This document shows positions 56,401-63,900 of a stretch of 64,000 nucleotides of DNA, piece after piece. The stretch is from Luteitalea pratensis. GTDB lineage: Bacteria > Acidobacteriota > Vicinamibacteria > Vicinamibacterales > Vicinamibacteraceae. Where the stretch lies: contig NZ_CP015136.1 in the NCBI RefSeq assembly GCF_001618865.1, positions 5,491,001-5,555,000 of the forward strand, read 5' to 3'. The number at the start of each line of letters is the position of its first letter. Within the stretch, counting starts at the first letter, position 1. The translations under genes were made by a program, and so were the position numbers. The notes under the pieces were generated by a model. The model was not told the DNA's origin. It saw only the letters and a list, made by a program, of their open reading frames with translations, and ran no database searches.

Positions 56401-56575
56401 CGCCTCCTACGGCATGGGACTCGAGACGTTCCTCCTCGGCTTCCCGATCCACTTCGACTGGTCCTGGAAGACCCTGTTCAACAAGGACTGGGAAGACATC
56501 GCCTTCTCATACCTCGGGGGCAGCTCGGAGTTCCGCAAGTCCCGCTTCCAGGTCTGGATCGGGTACGACTTCTAG
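53435..56575 (+). CDS. Zinc peptidase/beta-propeller/outer-membrane barrel fusion protein
   Basis: This 1,046-residue exported protein starts MLTPLRAWRRA after GAGGAGA at good spacing, with a signal peptide ending ALAQTP. Residues about 45-280 form a gluzincin-like peptidase domain with HELTH (146-150) and a downstream Glu ligand in LWVDEGLADY (E172). Residues about 320-640 contain repeated TolB/WD-like strands (WAPTGDRIAYFAR, PEFSKDGRRVYFSG). The remaining part is a BamA/TamA-type surface-antigen barrel (GNSELRGYDYLQFVGNKG) ending with FQVWIGYDF. The combination suggests a surface or periplasm-facing protease tethered in the outer membrane. Confidence 0.85.
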   Translation: MLTPLRAWRRAAALGVLLATLGAPALAQTPFVPYFGKNEVRYDSFKWQIYTTDHFEIYYYPETEQHLERVAGYAESAYQKLSSELKHDLAFKIPLLIFKTQSEFQQQNVIPGAVSEGVAAFAEPTRNRMLLPVDEPPDMLYRLITHELTHIFEFDIIPRSLVRRTVPLWVDEGLADYMAGVWRPMDLMLVRDATVADIIPKMTKFEGYGQFTNPRVVYDLGHAAFEFIEAKWGKEGIRQYLFSLRKSVIGGGEAAYEEALRVTADEFDQQFEKYMKDRFKPFRDKERPADYGRDLAPERGETKFSAVLTVEPSPSGELLAAVAGNVKEGELDVVLLSTKDRTVVRNLTPGFSKDTGFEYIAVPGARWNTVPWLAWAPTGDRIAYFARTEKQRSLILQNIVTGKIEKRYYLASVDAPESPEFSKDGRRVYFSGLRNAIGDIFELDLETTEVRNLTSDAFADYAPAVSQDGSYLVYMARISGNDKLFRLDLASGNKTQLTFGTHDEAAAQFMDANTLVFASTAVDPAAPVDPEVVKNGEIFNLWTLDLKSGALKQYTDTLTSNVSPVPLADPEGPKVAFVTYYKGEYGIHTLNLREPIAAATSADFGEPGPVIDFQAPLTHTLIPANNRVKGRFEKMFLDGRPPINVGVTSGGDLFGGTAISFSDVLGDQNFTFFAASVAQYRTFAGSYTNLSRRVQYSIQAFSQTQFYYGLQPGYYDPSLAYFLDRDDAVATRTINGASAFAIYPFNRYTRLELSGGISYYDEGFENQQLEDYSNSYQEALYGQSAFNNGFAMPLTVALTRETTVFREYGPLAGHTFRAAYTVAPKVGDSLSRQTFDGDFRYYQRIATNGVAAFRFRGFNSTGDTPDYFYYGGNSELRGYDYLQFVGNKGFFANAELRFPLIEAMLTPIGVLGGVRAVFFGGIGGSSLFGRPTTTGFSTGQPDAKYNFATTSDEVVSPIVGFNQDPTTGIPIPIYGEPRVVSGFRLVDGRASYGMGLETFLLGFPIHFDWSWKTLFNKDWEDIAFSYLGGSSEFRKSRFQVWIGYDF

Positions 56576-56576
56576 C

Positions 56577-56795
56577 GGAAAGGTACTAGCGGAAAGGTAA
56601 AAAGGGGAAAGAACGAAAAGGGCGAAAAGGGCGAAAAGACAGAATCGAAGGATGAAGGCCGATACAGTTGAAGGCGAATCGAGGAAGGGCACGCCCGCCC
56701 TTCCTTCCACTTCTTCAGCCTTCAATACTTCGGATAACCTTTACGCTTCGGTTCTGCCGTTTCGCCCCTTTTGCCCTTTTCGCCCTTTTTACCTT
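56577..56795. repeat. Long imperfect A/G-rich hairpin element (second copy)
   Basis: The left arm (about 56577-56665) has GGAAAGGTAAAAAGGGG, AAAAGGGCGAAA and CAGAATCGAAGGA; the right arm (about 56715-56795) has TTCGGTTCTGCCG, TTTTGCCCTTTTCGCC and TTTTTACC, pairing over roughly 80 bases with mismatches. The word set matches the element at 7085-7275. It sits directly between the barrel fusion gene and the thioesterase gene. Confidence 0.6.
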
Positions 56796-57301
56796 TGACT
56801 CCGCTCACTCCGCTCTCCCCGTCCGCGTCGGCAACCGAGATGGTCCAGGTGGTGTTGCCGAATGACGCCAATCCGCTCGGCTTCATCCTCGGCGGGACGG
56901 TGATGCACCTCATCGACATCGCCGGGGCGATTGCCTGTTTCCGGCATGCCCGCCAGAGGGTCGTGACGGTGGCGGTCGACGGGTTGCAGTTCCTCCACTC
57001 GATCAAGGTCGGCGACCTGATCATCCTGAGCGCGCACGTCACCGCGACGTTCCGGACGTCGATGGAAGTGGAAGTGCGGGTGATGAGCGAGCAGACGCTG
57101 ACCGGCAAGCGCACGCTGACCTCGCATGCGTACCTGACGTTTGTGGCCATCGACGCCGACGGGCGACGCGTCGCGGTACCGGCACTGGTGCTGGAGTCGG
57201 ATGAGGAACGTCAGCGCGCCGAGCAGGCGCGCGTGCGGCGTGACGCGCGCCTCACCGCCAGGGCCCACCTCGCCGAACTCGAAGCGGAGCTGGACGCGTA
57301 A
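56795..57301 (+). CDS. Hotdog-fold acyl-CoA thioesterase
   Basis: This protein of about 168 residues is an acyl-CoA thioesterase of the YciA/BFIT-like type. Typical motifs are EMVQVVLPNDANPLGFILGG, then HLIDIAGAIACFRHARQ and VDGLQFLHSIKVGDLI. The start is uncertain: TTG at 56795 is used here, but the first ATG (56840) would remove the conserved TEM segment, and the upstream region is the repeat arm itself, which may supply the N-terminus. The C-terminal helix is charged (RARLTARAHLAELEAEL). Confidence 0.8.
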   Translation: MTPLTPLSPSASATEMVQVVLPNDANPLGFILGGTVMHLIDIAGAIACFRHARQRVVTVAVDGLQFLHSIKVGDLIILSAHVTATFRTSMEVEVRVMSEQTLTGKRTLTSHAYLTFVAIDADGRRVAVPALVLESDEERQRAEQARVRRDARLTARAHLAELEAELDA

Positions 57302-57546
57302 CGGTAACTTAACGCTTAACGCTTCACGCTTCACGCCGAACGAACACCTCAGGGCTTGCGGTTTAGTGTCTCGAGTCGCAAGTCTCAGGTCTCAGGTCTC
57401 AGGCAATTGCCACGGCCCAAGGCCCAAGGCCTAGCGTGGTGTAGGCGTCGACCTTGGTCGACGCTCACGGTCAAGCATCAAGCATCAAGCTTCAAGCTTC
57501 AAGCTTCAAGCTTCAAGCGTTGGGCGTTAAGCGTTAGGCGTTTGCG
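57302..57546. repeat. Intergenic word tracts with one family B hairpin
   Basis: From 57307 are CGCTTAACG/CGCTTCACG words; at about 57385-57400 AGGTCTC repeats; at 57441-57464 GTAG with arms GCGTCGACC and GGTCGACGC (loop TT) is a family B copy; from about 57470 to 57545 AAGCATC/AAGCTTC words drift into GCGTTAG words. No gene seen. Confidence 0.6.
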
Positions 57547-59088
57547 TCAATCGTCCAGCCGCATCAGCCCCTCGTCGATGTCGAGCGAGACGCGGTACTT
57601 GCTGAGGAACTTGTGCCCCAGGATGCCACCCAGTTCGTAGCCCAGGAGCACACTCGGGGCGCGCAGGTTGAGCACGACCAGGGAGGTCTGCGCCATGCGC
57701 ACGTCATCTACTTCGAGGTCCACGCCGGGCAGCAGGAACGCGTCGCGGTCCCAGCCCGACGAACCGTAGACCTTCAAGGGAATGCGGCGGAACCGGCCGA
57801 GCTGTTCGAGGCCGATGGCCGCGGTGCGGCTGATCGAGATGGCCTGGCCGCCGGTGTCGATGACGAATGCCGCGGGCCGATCGCCGTTCAGGCGGCCGCG
57901 TACCGTCGCGAGCCGATGCATCCAGAGCGGCGCCTCCATCGTGGCCGTGCCCTCGGCCTTCGGCAGGGTGCGCGCGACGATGACCTGCTTCTTCTCGTAG
58001 TCCACGCGCATCGACAGTCCGACCGCGAGGGGTGAGAACGCGTCGATGTCGGCCGTCGGGAATTTCTTCAGTGGCGGATCCTTGATCATCGTCGGCACGT
58101 GTTCGATCGTGAGCGTGCCGATTTCGAGCTTGTTGATGCGCGCGAGCTTGAGGCGGCGCAGTCCGACGTCGCCGACGCCGGCACTGAGCGTCTCGGCCAC
58201 CGAGTAGACCTGGGCCCGCTGCGCGGCGTCCTCGGAGAGCACGGTCATCTCCGCGCCAGTGTCGAGCACGAGATCTGTGTTGATGCGGCCGTTGATCCTG
58301 GCCTTGACAAACAGCTTCTCGCGTTCCTCGCGGAACGGAATCACGTGCACCTGCGTGACCACGTCCTCGCCCATCGAGAGCGGCGTGCGTTCGCCGAAAT
58401 GGCGCAGGAACTTCATGCGCGCCCGGGCAAGCCTGATCTGATCCTTGAAGCCCTTCTCCGGCAGCAAGCGGAGATAGCGCTCGAGTTCGTCGGCTGCGAC
58501 GTCGTAGTGGCCGAGGCGCTCCAGGAGGTAGGCGCGGGTGTGATGGTATTCCGCCACTTCCGGGTCACCCTCGATCGCGCGCTCGACGGCGACCAGTGCG
58601 TCGGCAGTCTTGCCACGCGCGTCGAGCACGCGGGCGATGCCATGCAGCGCTGCCGGATAACGCGCGTCCAGGGTGAGCGCCGTGGTGTACCGGGCATGGG
58701 CCTCCTCGAAATGCCCCGTGCTCCAGAGCGTTTCGGCGTGCAGCGAGAGGTCCTCGGTCCCGACGCTGGAGGTGACCAGCGAGCTGGCCTCCTGCTCGGC
58801 GCGCCCGAAGTCGCCCACCCGCAGGAGCGAACGCACCACCAGTCGCGTGACCTGCGTCTTGAGCTCGGGATCGTACTCGCGCGCCCGGACGAGTGCCTGC
58901 ACCGCCTCGCGGTACTTGGCATCGGCAAACAGTTGCGTGCCGCGGGTGAATTCGGCCTGCGCGGTCAGCGGGGTTCCGGCCTGGGGGACCACGGTGGCCA
59001 TCGCGACGGCCGCGGACGCGGCCGCGATCCCCGCGAGCAGTCGGGGTCGGAGTGTGAACAGAGGGTGGACGAGACGGGACATCTTCAC
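57547..59088 (-). CDS. TPR protein with two retropepsin-like aspartic protease domains, exported
   Basis: This 513-residue protein has a signal peptide or anchor (about residues 15-45), TPR-like helical repeats (about 45-225), then two aspartyl-protease-like lobes. Each lobe has its own active-site triplet: DTG at D276 (LVLDTGAEMTVL) and DTG at D411 (FVIDTGGQAISI). Each is followed by strands ending in a GLSMRVDY- or GHKFLSKY-type segment, as in the gag-asp/PerP-like family. One chain could thus form an intramolecular pseudo-dimer. It is 81 bp downstream of the ferredoxin gene. Confidence 0.85.
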   Translation of the reverse strand: MKMSRLVHPLFTLRPRLLAGIAAASAAVAMATVVPQAGTPLTAQAEFTRGTQLFADAKYREAVQALVRAREYDPELKTQVTRLVVRSLLRVGDFGRAEQEASSLVTSSVGTEDLSLHAETLWSTGHFEEAHARYTTALTLDARYPAALHGIARVLDARGKTADALVAVERAIEGDPEVAEYHHTRAYLLERLGHYDVAADELERYLRLLPEKGFKDQIRLARARMKFLRHFGERTPLSMGEDVVTQVHVIPFREEREKLFVKARINGRINTDLVLDTGAEMTVLSEDAAQRAQVYSVAETLSAGVGDVGLRRLKLARINKLEIGTLTIEHVPTMIKDPPLKKFPTADIDAFSPLAVGLSMRVDYEKKQVIVARTLPKAEGTATMEAPLWMHRLATVRGRLNGDRPAAFVIDTGGQAISISRTAAIGLEQLGRFRRIPLKVYGSSGWDRDAFLLPGVDLEVDDVRMAQTSLVVLNLRAPSVLLGYELGGILGHKFLSKYRVSLDIDEGLMRLDD

Positions 59089-59169
59089 CAGCCTGGACCG
59101 GTCAACCCGGTCGGTTCTTCCCCGTTGGACAGCGTTCGACGCCGTCTCGTCCCCGCGAGCGGCACCGTC

Positions 59170-59430
59170 CTACTTCTGGTAGTGCTCGGCGTTCTTCTCG
59201 ATATACGCCTTCCACTGGTCAGGCACTTCATCCATCGCGAAGATCGCCTCCACGGGGCACGCCGGCACGCAGGCGCCGCAATCGATGCACTCGTCCGGGT
59301 GGATGAACAGCATCTGCGTCGCGTCGTAATCGCCCTCATCCTTCCGCGGGTGAATGCAATCGACGGGGCACACGTCCACGCAGGCCGTGTCCTTGGTCCC
59401 GATACAGGGTTCGGTAATAACGTACGCCAC
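59170..59430 (-). CDS. fdxA: Seven-iron ferredoxin (FdxA-like)
   Basis: This 86-residue electron carrier starts at GTG (the first residues VAYVITEPC match the family). A strong Shine-Dalgarno AGGAGGA lies four to five bases upstream, which decides the start. Cysteines at 9, 17 and 25 with the extra spacing of 3Fe-4S binding, and 48, 51, 54 and 58 for the 4Fe-4S cluster, fit a 3Fe-4S/4Fe-4S ferredoxin. Its start is only 20 bp after the IclR stop, so they are probably co-transcribed. Confidence 0.92.
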   Translation of the reverse strand: MAYVITEPCIGTKDTACVDVCPVDCIHPRKDEGDYDATQMLFIHPDECIDCGACVPACPVEAIFAMDEVPDQWKAYIEKNAEHYQK

Positions 59431-59450
59431 GAGTCCTCCTGAAGAAAGAA

Positions 59451-60200
59451 CTATCGCTCTGTCCCCGGCTCGCGGAGCCGGGTTGGCAACGCCGGCCCGA
59501 CGTCGGCCGACAAGTATCCGAGCCGCACGGACGTCGCCCGTGCCAGATCCCACGCCGCCGGCACGTGCTCGTCGTGCAGCGGTCCCTCGTCTCGCCCGTG
59601 GGTGAACACCCCCACACGAGCGACTTCCTGCCCCCGATAGTCACGCACGGGGGCGCACGCGCAGTTCAGGCGGTATCCGTCTGCGGCACCATCGTCGCCA
59701 AACCGCCGCACCACGTCCGCCGACCGGGAGACGTCCCCGCTCGCACACAGTCGCGCACAACTCAGGCGCCGCTGCTGGCCTTCGGCAAAGAACAACGAAC
59801 AGTGCCCCGGCATGGGCTTGCCGTAGGCCGTATACATCGCCGCCGCGTCGTCCTGGCCGCCCCAGACGTAGGTGACTTCCCCTGCCGGCAGCGACACGAA
59901 TGCGCGCGCCGTGGTGCGGCTGGCGTAGTCGCGCAACGGCGGGTAGGCATGCAGGCGCAGTTCGGAGCCGTTCAAGTACCGGAAACTCATGTCCAGGAGC
60001 TTGAGGGTGAGCACGTAATGTCCGCCCTCCCGCTCCTGCCGGACGAACCCGCGACGTCGCAGCACCAGCAGCAACCGGTGCGCCGTCGCCGCCGGGAGTC
60101 CTGACAGCCGTGCCAGATCGCGCAATGGCATGCCACGCGGTTCTCCGCTCAGGACCTCGAGCAGGTGCAACGCCTTGTCGGCGGATGTCTGGCTGGCCAT
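59451..60200 (-). CDS. IclR family transcriptional regulator
   Basis: This 249-residue regulator has the N-terminal winged HTH (LRDLARLSGLPAATAHRLLLVLRRRGFV) and the C-terminal IclR effector domain with SLPAGEVTYVWGG and DDGAADGYRLNCACAPVRDY, the Cys-rich signature region of the family. IclR proteins usually control sugar-acid or aromatic catabolism genes. The target here is not evident: a candidate is its own operon with the ferredoxin, or the divergent cupredoxin gene 157 bp away. Confidence 0.92.
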   Translation of the reverse strand: MASQTSADKALHLLEVLSGEPRGMPLRDLARLSGLPAATAHRLLLVLRRRGFVRQEREGGHYVLTLKLLDMSFRYLNGSELRLHAYPPLRDYASRTTARAFVSLPAGEVTYVWGGQDDAAAMYTAYGKPMPGHCSLFFAEGQQRRLSCARLCASGDVSRSADVVRRFGDDGAADGYRLNCACAPVRDYRGQEVARVGVFTHGRDEGPLHDEHVPAAWDLARATSVRLGYLSADVGPALPTRLREPGTER

Positions 60201-60357
60201 GTTCCAACATGCGGAACGCCGTTCCGCGTGATGAAATGATACTCACCAACGCGCCGGGGAACTAGGCCTGTCGAGGTCGGGATTCAGTCCCTGGCAGGAC
60301 GCCGGGTGATCCGCGCTCGCCCGCCAAACGGCGAGGCCACAACCGCATAATGCACGC

Positions 60358-60753
60358 ATGGTTGTGCTTGGGCGGTGGTGTCTGGCGGTGGTGGTCGCCG
60401 GACTGGGGTTCGGCGCCGCGTGTGGCGGTGGCAGTAACCCGACCACACCCAGTTCGCCCGTTGGCACCGGGCTGACCATGACGGTCGATGCCGGCGGGGT
60501 CCTGTGGCCGAAGGAGCTGGTGGTCACCCCAGGCAGTCGCGTGATCTTCGTCAACCAGAGTTCCCGCGCCCGGCAGGTCAGTTCCGACCCGCACCCCGAC
60601 CACACGGACTGCCCGGAGATCAACCAGGTGGGCTTCCTCGGCCCCGGGACCAACCGCGAGACCGGCAACCTGAACATCGTGCGCACCTGCGGCGTCCACG
60701 ATCACGACGACCCGGACAACGCCAACATGCGGGCCCGTATCGTCGTGCGGTAA
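60358..60753 (+). CDS. Cupredoxin-like lipoprotein
   Basis: This 131-residue exported protein has lipobox GFGAAC (Cys22), then a cupredoxin-like domain: a strand with WPKELVVTPGSRVIFVNQSS, a His-rich stretch (DPHPDHTDCPE) and a C-terminal loop with CGVHDHDD. These could supply His/Cys copper ligands, although the loop length differs from plastocyanin-type sites. It is divergent from iclR and followed by a word-repeat tract. Confidence 0.8.
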   Translation: MVVLGRWCLAVVVAGLGFGAACGGGSNPTTPSSPVGTGLTMTVDAGGVLWPKELVVTPGSRVIFVNQSSRARQVSSDPHPDHTDCPEINQVGFLGPGTNRETGNLNIVRTCGVHDHDDPDNANMRARIVVR

Positions 60754-60777
60754 CTCGCCGCGCACCGGGGCTCGCAC

Positions 60778-60818
60778 TCGGCATTCCGGCATTCCGGCAT
60801 TTCGGCATTGCGGCATTA
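60778..60818. repeat. GGCATTCC word tract
   Basis: Five drifting copies of GGCATTCC/GGCATTTC/GGCATTGC, the same word family as at 4.32, 16.93 and 44.57 kb, lie between the cupredoxin gene and the SBBP-repeat gene. Confidence 0.55.
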
Positions 60819-60949
60819 ATGTGTGTGTGCTCTTGCCACCAATGTTGTCCATCCGATGACGGCCTTGCGGTCACGGCGGCCCGGAGTGCGCCGAATCCCT
60901 GCATTTCGATGAACAGGCGACGCGGCGAGACATTTGCTGCCGGAAAGGC

Positions 60950-63900
60950 ATGCGACGAGTGGGCCCCCGTGTGTGCGCCAGCGCCCGTGCGGCCGTGGCC
61001 CTGGTCATGTGCCTCGAGGCCCGGGCGTCGGCGCACGACGACATACCCACGCCGCTGACGCCGCACCGGATCCTGACGCCCACGACCACCGTCGGCCCCG
61101 CGGGCGCGGCGCTGCCACTCGCGTTCGAGCAGGCTGGTGACGATGCAGCCACGACGCGGGCGCGGGGCTACGTCGCGCGCATCACGCGTCTGGGCGCGCA
61201 GCTCGTCGTCCAGGATGGAGAAGGGGCCGCACCGCGCACCTGGCGATGGACGCTGGTCGGCGCGAACGCAGATGCGTCGCCCTGGCGGGCCGGCCCGACC
61301 GGAGAGGTGCACTACCTGTCGTCGGACGCCGTCGTCAGCCGCGGGCTCCATGCTCAGGTCGGCTACCGCGGCATCTATCCCGGCATCGACGTGCGCTACC
61401 GCGGCAACGACGGCTGTGTCGAACAGGATTTCCTCGTCGCGCCAGGCGCGGCGCCCGATCGGATCCGTTTCCGCGTGGACGATGCGGACGCGTCGTTGAC
61501 GACGACCGGCGCCATCGACATCAGGGTGGCACCCGGCGCCTCAATGAGGCTCGAGCCGCCGCAGGCATGGCAGGTGGCGGCCGACGGCGGCACCCGTCGC
61601 GTGCCCGTCGCCTTCCGGATCGCAGGCGATGGCGTCTTCGGGTTCACGCTTGGCGCCTACGACGCCGCTCGCGAACTGGTGATCGACCCGGTGTTGACCT
61701 ACTCGGTGGCCATCGGTGGCAACGGCGTCGAGGAAGCGACGGCGGTGGCGCTCGATGCCCAGGGTCGCATCTACCTGGCCGGCTACACGTCGTCGACGGA
61801 CCTGCCCTGGGCACGTATCGGCGGCGCTGGCGGCAAGGGTGACGTGTTTGTGGCACGACTCGATCCGACCGGCCAGTTGGTGCAGGTGCTGGCCTACTTC
61901 GGCGGATCGGAATCGGACAACGTGCGTGGCCTCGCGGTGGACACGGCAGGACGCATGCACGTGGCAGGCATGACCCTGAGCCGCGACTTCCCCGTCGTCC
62001 AACCGCTCGCCGGCATGCAGACTGCCCCGGGCGCGGCGAACGCCTTCGTGGCCACCGTGGCAGCCAACGGCAATGCCCTTGACTTCTCCACATATCTCGG
62101 CGGCAGTGAGGCCGACGAGGCGCACGGCATCGGCGTCGCGCCGGACGGCGCGCTGGTCGTCGCCGGCGAGACGCGCTCGACCGACTTCCCGGTGCGCAAT
62201 GCCCACCAGCCGGTGGCCCAGGGACTCGACGGCTTCGTGACCCGAATCGGCGGCGACGGCACGCTCGCCTGGTCGACGTACCACGGCGGACAGGCCAGCG
62301 ACAGCCTCTTTGCCGTCGCCGTGGACAGCACCGGGGCAGCCGCGGTCGTCGGGACGAGCAACTCGGCGGACTATCCCGTGCAGCAGCCGTCACAAGCGCG
62401 GAGCGGCAATTTCGACGCGACGGTGTCGCGCTTCTCGGTCTCGGGGACCCTCATCTTCTCGACTCTGCTCGGCGGCACCGGGCACGAGTCCGCGCACGCG
62501 GTGGCCGTCGACGCGGGTGGCGCCATCCACGTCGGCGGCAGCACGACGTCGGCCGACTTCCCCGCCACCAACACGTTCGGACCGGCCGGCACGAGCATGG
62601 ATGCGTTCGTCGTCACCTACGCATCGACCGGCCCTCGAGGCGCGTCGTGGCGCATCGGCGGCAGCGGCATCGACCGCGCCCGCGCCATCGCCGTCGATGC
62701 GACAGGGCTGTACCTCGCCGGGCAGACGGCGTCGGCCAATTTCCCGGTCGTGCGTCCCGTGCAGGTCGGCGGCGCCGGCAATGGTGATGCCTTCGTGGTG
62801 ATGCTACGCGGTGCGTCGATGGTCTACGCCACGTACCTCGGCACGAGCGGCAACGACGACGCGACGGGGCTGGCGGTGGATGGCGTGGGCCGCGTGGTGG
62901 TGACGGGCATGGTCCAGGCCATGGGGTCGGTGAATCACGGCCCGACCGATGCCTTCCTCTACCGGCTGTCGAGCGGCGACGAGACCACCGATACCGACAA
63001 CGATCAACTGCCCGACGCGTGGGAGACGCAGTTCAACCTCGACCCGAGGCTGAGCGACGCCAACGGCGACCCGGACGGCGACGGACTCACCAACCTGCAG
63101 GAGTACCAGCAGGGCACGCACCCGCTGGGACGGCACACGCGCTACCTGGCCGAAGGCGCCACCATCGGGCCGTTCGAGACGCGACTGGCACTGTTGAATC
63201 CCAACGCCGCGCCGGCGGCCGTGCTGGTGCGGTTTCTCTGCCAGCGCGCATGCGGCGTGCCTGATATCCCGGGGCAGGACACCATCGTTCGCCGCCTCCT
63301 GACCCTCGCGCCCTTCGCGCGCGGCACGCTGGATGTCTCGACGGTCCTGGGCATGGCCGACGAGGAGTTCGCCACGATTCTCGAGTCTGACCAGCCGGTG
63401 GTCGCCGATCGGACGATGACCTGGGATGGCAGCGCCTACGGCAGTCACGCCGAGACCGCGATGACGGCGCCTGCTTCCAACTGGTACCTGGCCGAAGGCG
63501 CCACCATCAACGGGTTCCGGCTCTTCTACCTGCTCCAGAACCCGAATCCGGTCGAGGCGAATGTCACGATCGAGTACCTGCTGGGGCGAGGGCTCAAGCC
63601 GGTCACGCTCACCTACCGCGTGGCGCCGCAGTCGCGGGCGACCCTCGACGTCTCGACGCAGCACCCGTCGCTGCGCGCCGCCGAGGTGTCCGCGCGCATC
63701 TCCACCGATGCGGGCACGCCGATCCTGGTCGAGCGCGCCATGTACCTCAATGCGGGCGGCCGGCTGTTCGGCGCCGGGCACGCAAGCGCCGGCATCACGA
63801 CGCCGGCGCCGACGTGGTCGTTCGCCGAAGGGGCGACAGGTCCCTATTTCGACACCTTCCTGCTGATCGCGAACCCCTCGAGCGACTCGCTGTCGGTGCG

